Shown here piece after piece: positions 1 to 5,552 of a stretch of 5,552 bases of DNA. The stretch spans positions 1-5,552 of the forward strand of contig CAJBVC010000923.1 of assembly GCA_903958915.1 (NCBI GenBank). The letters run 5' to 3'. Every line of letters starts with the position of its first letter. Position 1 is the first letter of the stretch. The stretch is from an uncultured beta proteobacterium (GTDB lineage Bacteria > Pseudomonadota > Gammaproteobacteria > Burkholderiales > Burkholderiaceae_C). The position numbers and the translations under genes are program-made. The notes under the pieces were generated by a model. The model made no database searches, was not told where the DNA came from, and saw only the letters and a program-made list of their open reading frames with translations.

Positions 1-462
1 GATGTAGACCTCGTCGATGCCGCGGTCTTCCATGACCGGTGCGATCTCGGTGATGATGGTCTTGAACTGGCGCGAGTATTTTCGGTACTCATCAAAATCC
101 ACTGGCAGCAAAATGGCCTGTGGACACAGCTTGGCAGCTTTCATCAGCCCGATGGCCGACCCGACCCCAATCTGGCGTGCCGCGTAGGTCGCGGTGGTGG
201 CCACACCGCGCCCGGTGTAGTTGGCAAGTTTGGCAAAGGCGTCGATGGGAATGCGGCGCTGCGCTTCGCGTTGTGCGGCGGCGTCCCTCTCCTTGTCGGG
301 CTCATCGGCCAGGGCTTGCTGGCGCAGGTGTTCCAGCGCTTGTGCGATGTTGGCCCGCCCGCCACCAATGACCACTGGCAAGCCCTTGAGCTGGGGGTAG
401 CGCAGCAACTCGACGGACGCGTAAAACGCGTCCATGTCGAGGTGGGCAATGCGCCGCAGCAT
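1..462 (-). CDS. dinB: DNA polymerase IV (DinB), Y-family translesion polymerase, N-terminal part only
   Basis: DinB is a low-fidelity cytoplasmic polymerase that copies past damaged template bases. The first 154 residues are visible and the gene runs off the left window edge. The start HLDMDAFYASVE (7-18) aligns with the E. coli DinB start HVDMDCFFAAVE, giving metal-binding Asp9 and a tyrosine (Tyr14) at the sugar steric-gate position. KLCP (111-114) and RGIDEVYI (147-154) follow; Asp150 and Glu151 are the catalytic acidic pair of the usual SLDEAY motif. About 50 residues separate IGG (32-34) from RGV (85-87), where E. coli has about four, so there is a charged insertion of roughly 46 residues in the palm/fingers region. 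ATG at 462 gives an N-terminus matching the family. A GTG at 492 would overlap the upstream stop as GTGA and add ten residues. Neither start has a convincing ribosome binding site. It probably shares an mRNA with the EF-G-like gene 26 bases upstream. Family assignment is firm; the exact start is not. Confidence 0.93.
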   Translation of the reverse strand, partial: MLRRIAHLDMDAFYASVELLRYPQLKGLPVVIGGGRANIAQALEHLRQQALADEPDKERDAAAQREAQRRIPIDAFAKLANYTGRGVATTATYAARQIGVGSAIGLMKAAKLCPQAILLPVDFDEYRKYSRQFKTIITEIAPVMEDRGIDEVYI

Positions 463-488
463 GGGAGCGGTAGGAATACCGCCCGATG

Positions 489-2543
489 TCACTCTTCGTC
501 TGGGTCGACGGTTTTGTGCGCTGCCATCAGCTTGGCCTGCAGCTGTGCGGGCACTGGCGCGTAGTGCGAAAACTCGATGCTGTAGGAGCCTTGGCCTGCG
601 GTCAGTGATTTGAGGCGTCCCTGATAGTCGTCCAATTCGGCCAGCGGAATTTGTCCGGCAATACCGACGGTGCCGGCGGGGCGCGGCGTGGTGCCGGTGA
701 CGTGGCCGCGCTTGCTGGCCAGATCGCCGGTAAGGTCTCCAATCGAAGCTTCGGGCGCCACCACTTCGATGTTGACCATGGGCTCGAGCACGATCGGATG
801 CGCTTTCAGAATTGCCTCCATCGTTGCCTTGCGACCCGCTTGCGTAAACGCAATGTCCTTGCCGTCCACCGCATGGGTCTTGCCATCAAACACAATCACT
901 TTCAGATCGTGTACCGGGAATCCGGCCACCACACCGTCAGCGAGCGCCTGACGCACACCTTTTTCCACCGCTGCCATAAACACCCCGGGAATGGCGCCGC
1001 CTTTGACCACGTCGACAAACTCAAAGCCGGCGCCCCGCGCCATCGGCTCTATACGCAGCATCACTTCACCAAACTGGCCGGCGCCACCGCTTTGTTTCTT
1101 GTGGCGGCAGTGCCCTTCGGCGTTCTGGGTAATGGTTTCGCGGTAGGCAATTTGTGGCGGGCTGGTGTCGAGCTCCAGCTTGAACTGCTGCAGCATGCGG
1201 GCGAGTTTGGCGCGCAGATGCATCTCACCCAGGCCGCGAATGACGGTCTCATTGGTGCTGGGGTGACGCTCGACCTTGAAGCAGGGGTCTTCGAGCTCAA
1301 GTTTGTGCAGCACATCAAACAGGCGGTGTTCGTCGCTCTTCTTGCGCGTCTGCACCGCCAGCCCCTGCATCGGCAGCGGAAACTGCAGTGGTTTGAGGTG
1401 GATGTTGTCTTCGTCGTGCGAGTCGTGCAGCACGGCGTCGAAATCAATGTCGTCTACCTTGGCCACGGCGCCGATATCGCCGGGCACCAGGCTGGGCACT
1501 TCCACATATTCCTTACCCTGCAAGCGGTACAGGTGGGCCACTTTAAAGGGGCGTTTGCCCGAGCCCACAAAAAGCTGGGCGTCCTTGCGAATCGTGCCCT
1601 GGTGCACCCGGAACACACCGAGCTTGCCAATGAACGGGTCCATCACCACCTTGAAAACGTGGGCCAGCACATGCAACGCGTCGTCCGGCTGCGCCTGGAA
1701 CGCTTGCGGTTCTTCGTTGGGCTCGCCCCGATAGAAAGGAGGCGGGTTGCCTTCAGCCGGGTTGGGCGCGAGTTTGTCGAGCGCATCGAGCAACTGGGGC
1801 AAGCCGGCGCCGGTTTTGGCCGACACGAACAGGATGGGAATCAGGTGGCCCGAGCGCAGGGCCGCTTCAAACGGTGCATGCAACTCTTCAAGGGTAGGGT
1901 CGACACCGTCTTCCAGATAGCGTGCCATCAGGTTTTCGTCTTCCTCGACGATCTGGTCAATCAGGCTGCGGTGCGCGGCAGCAACCGACGCAAAGTCGCT
2001 CTCACCGTCGGCATGGCCCAGCAGTTCCACCACGTCCTCGCCATTGTGGGTGGGCAGATCGAGCAGCAGGCACTGGTTGCCAAAACGCTCACGGATCTGA
2101 GACACCAACATGGGCAGGTCCACGTTGTCGGCGTCAATCTTGTTGATGACAATCATGCGGCACAGGCCGCGCTCTCCGGCCAGCGCGAACATGCGTTCGG
2201 TGGAGAGTTCGATGCCAGACTGTGCATTGACCACGATCAGCGCGGTGTCAACCCCGGCCAGTGCTGCAATCGATTGGCCGGCAAAGTCGGGGTATCCGGG
2301 TGTATCGATCACATGGACGCGGGCATTGCCGGCCTTGAAGCTCACAACGGCCGTTTGCAATGAGTGGCCCAGGTCTTTCTCCTGTGCATCAAAGTCGCAT
2401 ACGGTGTTGCCTTTTTCTACGCTGCCGCGGCTTGCGATTTCGCCGGTGGCAGCCAGCAGGCTTTCTACCAGGGTGGTTTTACCGCTGGCGCCGTGGCCCA
2501 CCAGGGCGACGGTACGGATGGTGGCGCTGAGGGCTTGGCTCAT
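489..2543 (-). CDS. Elongation factor G-like translational GTPase (EF-G2 / FusA2-type paralogue)
   Basis: This is a 684-residue protein with full EF-G architecture, close to the usual length of about 700. The GTPase domain has P-loop GHGASGKT (16-23), G3 DTPGYPDF (80-87), G4 NKID (134-137) and G5 SAK (241-243). Domain II lies around 285-400 and domain III around 403-465. Domain IV includes QSGGAGQFGEV (484-494) and a tip loop with His557, and domain V starts near EPMVNIEV (587-594). Two signatures differ from housekeeping EF-G: switch II has Tyr84 where EF-G has the catalytic histidine of DTPGH, and switch I reads LGHSL (58-62) instead of RGITI. These point to the EF-G-like paralogue family (such as mycobacterial FusA2, from memory) rather than main FusA; no rpsL, rpsG or tuf neighbours are present. 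Members bind the ribosome and GTP, but the cellular role is unsettled. ATG at 2543 has only a weak purine-rich stretch about 10 bases upstream. dinB follows closely. Confidence 0.93.
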   Translation of the reverse strand: MSQALSATIRTVALVGHGASGKTTLVESLLAATGEIASRGSVEKGNTVCDFDAQEKDLGHSLQTAVVSFKAGNARVHVIDTPGYPDFAGQSIAALAGVDTALIVVNAQSGIELSTERMFALAGERGLCRMIVINKIDADNVDLPMLVSQIRERFGNQCLLLDLPTHNGEDVVELLGHADGESDFASVAAAHRSLIDQIVEEDENLMARYLEDGVDPTLEELHAPFEAALRSGHLIPILFVSAKTGAGLPQLLDALDKLAPNPAEGNPPPFYRGEPNEEPQAFQAQPDDALHVLAHVFKVVMDPFIGKLGVFRVHQGTIRKDAQLFVGSGKRPFKVAHLYRLQGKEYVEVPSLVPGDIGAVAKVDDIDFDAVLHDSHDEDNIHLKPLQFPLPMQGLAVQTRKKSDEHRLFDVLHKLELEDPCFKVERHPSTNETVIRGLGEMHLRAKLARMLQQFKLELDTSPPQIAYRETITQNAEGHCRHKKQSGGAGQFGEVMLRIEPMARGAGFEFVDVVKGGAIPGVFMAAVEKGVRQALADGVVAGFPVHDLKVIVFDGKTHAVDGKDIAFTQAGRKATMEAILKAHPIVLEPMVNIEVVAPEASIGDLTGDLASKRGHVTGTTPRPAGTVGIAGQIPLAELDDYQGRLKSLTAGQGSYSIEFSHYAPVPAQLQAKLMAAHKTVDPDEE

Positions 2544-2648
2544 GGGAGTTGTTCTTTCTTATGAAGTCAGTGATGTGAAACATCTTACCTGCCCACCTGC
2601 CTCCCCCTGAGGCCAACCTGGAGCACTTCGCGCTTAAGTTGATGCAGG
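2544..2648 (-). promoter_or_regulatory. Leader/intergenic region before the EF-G-like gene, candidate weak promoter
   Basis: This 105-base gap separates the pbpC stop from the EF-G-like start and is the only non-coding stretch of any size here. On the minus strand TAAGAT (2587-2582) matches the -10 consensus at four of six positions, but no good -35 hexamer lies 16-18 bases upstream. A short inverted repeat GATGT-GAA-ACATC (2572-2584) sits just after it. Two near-identical 8-base units, ACCTGCCC and ACCTGCCT on the plus strand, occupy 2587-2602. There is no hairpin followed by a T run, so no intrinsic terminator for pbpC is visible. A promoter here is inferred from position, not from strong motifs. 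Confidence 0.25.
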
Positions 2649-2652
2649 TCAA
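2639..2652 (-). promoter_or_regulatory. Possible FNR/ANR-type (CRP-FNR family) binding site
   Basis: The minus strand reads TTGACCTGCATCAA, one mismatch from the FNR consensus TTGAT-N4-ATCAA. It overlaps the last bases of pbpC, and its nearest edge is 95 bases before the EF-G-like start codon. If TAAGAT (2587-2582) is the -10 element, the site is centred about 70 bases upstream of transcription start, near the -71.5 spacing known for class I FNR activation. Betaproteobacteria commonly carry FNR/ANR/DNR regulators. With one mismatch and a weak promoter, chance remains a real possibility. Confidence 0.3.
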
Positions 2653-4886
2653 AAAGTGCCTGCCTGTGCCTGCTTTGGTTGACGGTCGTTCACACCGGCG
2701 CCCCGAACTTCAACCCGCACCGTATCCAGCACCTGGCCTTGGGTGTCGGTGATCTGAATCGTGTGCCGTCCTGGCCAGGGCTGCCATTGCGCGGAGTTGC
2801 CCGTTGCGAGGGGCTTGCCATCGACCCGCCAGCGCAGGTTGGCACCGCTAGCTTGCAGGCTCAGGCGCTGGCGGCTGGGTGGAATGTCGGGGTCCAGGGC
2901 AATGATGGTGCGATCAGCGGGAGCCACGATGCGCGCTTGCAGCGCAGCATTATTCCTTGGTCCTTTTTGCGCTGCAGCGCCCGCTGCATGTGCGTAAGGC
3001 GCTTCTGAAAGCATAGCAAACGAGCGCTGTTGAGTGCCTGCCAGAAACCACTCGGTACGACGGGCCTCGACCATCGTTGAGGCCTGCGTCGCCGCTGCAA
3101 AATCAATCGTGGCGGGGACCACCCCCGTGGGTGGTTTTGGTGCGGCACTGGGTACTGTGGTGTGCAGGAACTGCATCACGGAAGCCCAGATCGGTGCCGC
3201 ACCCGAGGTGCCGCTCACATCCCACATCGGTGCGCCGCTGGCGTTACCCACCCACACGCCCACCGTGTAGCGCTGTGACCACCCCACCGCCCAGTTGTCG
3301 CGCATGTCCTTGCTGGTACCGGTCTTCACGGCGCTCCAGAAACGGGTGGTCAGCAGGCTGTCGCTGCCAAAGGTGCGCGCGCGCGCCAAGTTGTCGCTCA
3401 GGATGTCGCCCACAATGAAGGCGGCGCCCGGATCAAGCACGCCCACAGACGCCGTCTTGCCGCGCGGCAGCAGGGTGGTGGTACTCCAGCGCCCGCCATT
3501 GGCCAGCGTGCGGTAGGCATTGGTGAGGCTCTGCAGCGACACTTCCGCGCTGCCCAACGCCAGGCTGTAGCCGTAATAGTCGCCACTCTCCAGCAGGGGC
3601 AGCCCCAGCCGGCGCAGTTGCCGGTGAAAGGCGTCAGGTGACACCATCACCAGGGTACGAACCGCAGGCACATTGAGCGAGGCGCCGAGTGCGGTACGCA
3701 CCGACACCCAGCCCTTGAACTGGTGGTCGTAGTTCTGTGGGATATACAAGCCGCCAGCGGTCTGAATCTGGGTGCCCGAGTCTTCGATGAGGGAGGCAGC
3801 GGTCAGGCGCCGCTCGGCAATGGCCTGCGCATACAAAAAAGGCTTCAGGGTCGAGCCCGGTTGGCGCAGGGCCGTGACGCCATCCACCTCGCCCGCCTGG
3901 CTGAGTTCGCCTGACGAACCCACCCACGCCAGCACCGCACCGCTGGCGTTGTCCAGCACCACTACGGCACCATCTTCCACGTTGCGCTGCCGCAGCTCGC
4001 GCAGGTGCCGTTGCAGCGTTTCCATGGCAAAGCGCTGCAACGGAGCCTGCAACGTGGTGCGCACGCTGCCAGCCTTGGCCTGCTGCGCCACCTGGCGTGC
4101 CACATGCGGTGCAGTGCCGTCGCTGGCCGGGTAATCGCGCCGTCGCAGGGCGGCGCTGGTGAAGATGTCGAGCGCCTCGCAGTCTGCGTTGGAGCCTTGT
4201 ACGCTGCGCAGCACGTTGCAGGCACGCTGCGCGACCCGCTGCCCGGCCGCATTGGGCGCACGCACCAGAGCGGCGGTGACGGCGGCTTCGCGAAAGTCCA
4301 GCCCGTGGGCGGCCTTGCCAAACAGGGTGCGGCTCAGCGCATCGATGCCCACCAGCTCGCCTCGAAACGGCACCAGGTTGAGGTAGGCCTCCAGGATCTG
4401 GTCCTTGCGCCAGCTGCGTTCAAGCCACTGCGCCGACACCGTCTGACCAAGCTTTTGCGCCACAGACCGCCCACCAGCATCACGCTTGAGATCGTCGTCG
4501 AGCAAGCCGGCGAGCTGCATGGTGATGGTGGAGGCACCGCGCGTCTTCTTGTTCCAGAGGTTGGCCCAGGCTGCTGCCGAGACCGCCTGCCAATCAACGC
4601 CACTGTGCTCGTAAAAGCGCTTGTCTTCGGACAGCACCAGCGCGGTTCGCAGCGCGGGGGAAATGTCGGCCAGCGGAACCCAGCTCCCCCGGCGCACGGT
4701 GGCGTCGGTGCGCACGCGGTGCAGCAACTCGCCGCGCACGTCCAGAACCTGTACATCTGAGGAACGGTGCGCAGCCTTTACTGCATCAAAAGTGGTGCTG
4801 GCGCTTGCGGGTAGTGCGTAAGTAGCTACAAAACAAATAGCAATCCAGCAGTACCGAAGCTGCGCCAAAGTTCCCTGGGTTGCCAT
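2649..4886 (-). CDS. pbpC: Penicillin-binding protein 1C, bifunctional glycosyltransferase/transpeptidase
   Basis: PBP1C polymerises lipid II into glycan strands and can cross-link peptides on the periplasmic face of the inner membrane. The 745-residue product has a hydrophobic export segment (about 14-25) ending in ALPASAS, with a plausible signal-peptidase site after Ala29. The GT51 domain shows EDKRFYEHSGVD (87-98, catalytic Glu87), RGASTITMQL (116-125) and RKDQILEAYLN (160-170). The transpeptidase domain shows STLK (345-348, acylated Ser345), SLN (403-405) and KTGTS (521-525). A C-terminal beta-domain (about 647-728) fits the BiPBP_C family found on PBP1C proteins. Cys223 and Cys236 could form a disulfide. 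All key residues are present, so the enzyme looks intact. ATG at 4886 is three bases after the upstream stop and lacks a clear ribosome binding site, suggesting translational coupling. The signal-peptide codons resemble a dispersed intergenic repeat (see 4785-4844). In E. coli pbpC follows the alpha-2-macroglobulin gene yfhM; here the visible neighbour is different. Confidence 0.95.
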   Translation of the reverse strand: MATQGTLAQLRYCWIAICFVATYALPASASTTFDAVKAAHRSSDVQVLDVRGELLHRVRTDATVRRGSWVPLADISPALRTALVLSEDKRFYEHSGVDWQAVSAAAWANLWNKKTRGASTITMQLAGLLDDDLKRDAGGRSVAQKLGQTVSAQWLERSWRKDQILEAYLNLVPFRGELVGIDALSRTLFGKAAHGLDFREAAVTAALVRAPNAAGQRVAQRACNVLRSVQGSNADCEALDIFTSAALRRRDYPASDGTAPHVARQVAQQAKAGSVRTTLQAPLQRFAMETLQRHLRELRQRNVEDGAVVVLDNASGAVLAWVGSSGELSQAGEVDGVTALRQPGSTLKPFLYAQAIAERRLTAASLIEDSGTQIQTAGGLYIPQNYDHQFKGWVSVRTALGASLNVPAVRTLVMVSPDAFHRQLRRLGLPLLESGDYYGYSLALGSAEVSLQSLTNAYRTLANGGRWSTTTLLPRGKTASVGVLDPGAAFIVGDILSDNLARARTFGSDSLLTTRFWSAVKTGTSKDMRDNWAVGWSQRYTVGVWVGNASGAPMWDVSGTSGAAPIWASVMQFLHTTVPSAAPKPPTGVVPATIDFAAATQASTMVEARRTEWFLAGTQQRSFAMLSEAPYAHAAGAAAQKGPRNNAALQARIVAPADRTIIALDPDIPPSRQRLSLQASGANLRWRVDGKPLATGNSAQWQPWPGRHTIQITDTQGQVLDTVRVEVRGAGVNDRQPKQAQAGTF
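4785..4844 (-). repeat. Degenerate Comamonadaceae-type dispersed repeat, lying in frame inside pbpC
   Basis: On the minus strand this stretch contains TTGCTATTT, TAGCTACTTACGC, then CAAGCGCCAG and finally CCACTTTTGAT. It follows, in the same order and nearly the same spacing, a short repeat that I recall as common between genes in Acidovorax, Polaromonas and Rhodoferax (TTGCTAT, ATAGCTGCTTGCGC, ATAAGCGCTAGAGG, CCATTTTGAT). The recalled element has self-complementary GCGCTT/AAGCGC arms; here the left arm is altered, so the hairpin is decayed. The 60 bases are exactly 20 codons, encoding pbpC residues 15-34. They are also visibly richer in A and T than the surrounding gene around 4820-4845. The consensus is from memory and was not searched. 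Confidence 0.45.
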
Positions 4887-4889
4887 CGT

Positions 4890-5552
4890 TCAGGGCCGCT
4901 GCACCCAGACACCGGTCGCCGGCGCGAGGGTGCCCGTGGGCGTGGTCGCCAGGCTGTTGAGGTCCAGGTAATTTTGCTGCGCGAGAAAAGCCGCCAGCGT
5001 GCCGTCGTTGAGGAGGCTGGGCGACCAGAAAGCCCAGCGTTGCTTGCTAGCGTCCCAGGCCCACAGGCTGGTGACGTTCTGTGGCGCAGGGGTGGTGGTT
5101 GCGGCAGTGCCACTGGCGCTCACGGCCACGTTGAACTGCAGTGCGGTGGGTGAGTCGCCCACCGCAATTAAACTCCAGCCTGTCGGCAGGGCGCGGCTGC
5201 CGCCGCCCACGGTGGCGCCTGTCGGATGCGACTTGAAACTCGCAGACAGTACCGGTGGCGCTGCGGGCAGCGAGAGGTTGAACGCCTTCTGGGCCTGCAG
5301 CCAGAATCCATCGCCCGCGTTGAGGGTGGCAAGTGGCTGGTAGCCCATGCTCGCTGCATACGCTTGTCCTCCATCGGCCTGGGCTGGGGAGTAGAAGGCC
5401 CAGCCGGAATTCACCCACTTCCACAGCGCGTTGACCTTGCTCGCATCGTTGAACACCGTAGCCACCGGAACGGAGGCTTCCACACCATTGCCCACCAGAT
5501 TCCAGCCTGCCGCCAGCTGCAGTACCGGTGTCACGGTGGACTGGATTTTGAC
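4890..5552 (-). CDS. C-terminal part of a surface/secreted protein with two GWNLVG-type beta-domains
   Basis: The reading frame is open from the right window edge to a TGA at 4892-4890, giving 220 residues of a protein whose start lies outside. The in-frame GTG at 5534 is probably not the start, because the codons before it stay open and sequence like the domain interior begins at once. The fragment holds two divergent copies of a Trp/Gly-rich unit: GW(N/S)L near the start, LW(K/A)W and WAF(Y/W)SP in the middle, and GFWLQ or GVWVQ at the end. A low-complexity Ala/Thr/Pro stretch lies inside the second copy (145-157). Such units are known as C-terminal modules of exported bacterial proteins, with no assigned enzymatic role; display or ligand binding is a guess. 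No membrane segment or LPXTG-like motif is seen. The gene ends three bases before pbpC, so the two are probably co-transcribed. I cannot name the full-length protein. Confidence 0.75.
   Translation of the reverse strand, partial: VKIQSTVTPVLQLAAGWNLVGNGVEASVPVATVFNDASKVNALWKWVNSGWAFYSPAQADGGQAYAASMGYQPLATLNAGDGFWLQAQKAFNLSLPAAPPVLSASFKSHPTGATVGGGSRALPTGWSLIAVGDSPTALQFNVAVSASGTAATTTPAPQNVTSLWAWDASKQRWAFWSPSLLNDGTLAAFLAQQNYLDLNSLATTPTGTLAPATGVWVQRP
4899..5189 (-). repeat. Protein repeat unit 2 (GWSLIA...LWAW...WAFWSP...GVWVQ)
   Basis: Visible residues 122-218 form a second unit of about 97 residues, longer than unit 1 because of an Ala/Ser/Thr/Pro-rich insert (about 145-157) and a longer stretch before the final strand. 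It aligns through PTGWSLIA, SLWAW, RWAFWSP and ATGVWVQ. The protein ends two residues later. Confidence 0.7.
5295..5516 (-). repeat. Protein repeat unit 1 (GWNLVG...LWKW...WAFYSP...GFWLQ)
   Basis: Visible residues 13-86 of the partial upstream protein form one unit of about 74 residues. Landmarks are AAGWNLVG at the start, ALWKW and WAFYSP in the middle, and GDGFWLQ at the end. The order matches unit 2, but the DNA of the two is clearly diverged, so this is an old duplication rather than a recent tandem repeat. Confidence 0.7.

Noticed and set aside
651..2363. A 570-codon open frame on the plus strand opposite the EF-G-like gene.
   Set aside because: The encoded protein has no recognisable family motifs, is rich in His, Gln, Val and Arg as expected from the antisense of a GC-rich gene, and lies wholly inside a well-supported EF-G-like gene.
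2623..2659. Inverted arms GCACTT and AAGTGC flanking the FNR-like site.
   Set aside because: The arms are only six bases and 25 bases apart, one arm lies inside pbpC codons, and no T run follows, so neither a terminator nor a stable structure is supported.
3118..3138. A hairpin ACCACCC-CCGT-GGGTGGT followed by TTTT, resembling a plus-strand intrinsic terminator.
   Set aside because: It lies within pbpC codons for a Pro/Thr/Gly/Val linker, the T run is only four bases, and no plus-strand gene exists for it to terminate.
3375..3386. Six consecutive GC dinucleotides that could form Z-DNA.
   Set aside because: They fall in pbpC codons for an Ala-Arg-Ala-Arg stretch and are explained by codon choice in a GC-rich genome.
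4005..4760. A 251-codon open frame on the plus strand opposite pbpC.
   Set aside because: It overlaps the conserved GT51 coding region completely, shows no domain and has no ribosome binding site; it is a shadow frame.
4890..5534. Treating the GTG at 5534 as the true start of a complete 214-residue gene.
   Set aside because: The frame is open through the window edge, the codons before it read as normal protein, and no signal peptide or ribosome binding site is present; a C-terminal fragment of a longer gene fits better.

Overview
The window looks like chromosomal DNA of a betaproteobacterium, most likely of the family Comamonadaceae (Rhodoferax, Polaromonas or Acidovorax type). This rests on high GC, the flavour of the encoded proteins, and a 60-base stretch resembling a dispersed repeat I associate with that family. 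No species can be named. All supported genes lie on the minus strand, so transcription runs from high to low coordinates. The long plus-strand reading frames are antisense shadows of GC-rich genes.

In order of transcription: (1) 5552-4890 is the C-terminal 220 residues of a gene that begins outside the window. It carries two divergent copies of a Trp/Gly-rich GWNLVG...GFWL beta-domain typical of surface or secreted proteins. (2) Three bases later, at 4886-2649, comes a complete penicillin-binding protein 1C (pbpC), a periplasmic bifunctional peptidoglycan glycosyltransferase/transpeptidase. Its signal peptide is encoded by the repeat-like stretch at 4785-4844. (3) A 105-base gap follows (2648-2544). 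An FNR/ANR-like palindrome straddles its upstream edge, and the gap holds only a weak candidate promoter. (4) 2543-489 is an elongation factor G-like translational GTPase that lacks the switch II histidine of canonical EF-G. (5) 462-1 is the first 154 codons of a DinB-type Y-family DNA polymerase (Pol IV), cut by the window edge, with an unusual insertion of about 46 residues.

The tight spacing suggests two transcription units: [surface-repeat gene - pbpC], and [EF-G-like - dinB] with a possible oxygen-responsive site ahead of it. The genes are mostly recognisable families and I see no evidence for a wholly new multi-gene system. The most interesting points are the apparent recruitment of a dispersed repeat as the pbpC export signal, the FNR-like box before the EF-G-like gene, the DinB insertion, and the surface-repeat gene next to pbpC where alpha-2-macroglobulin genes often sit.
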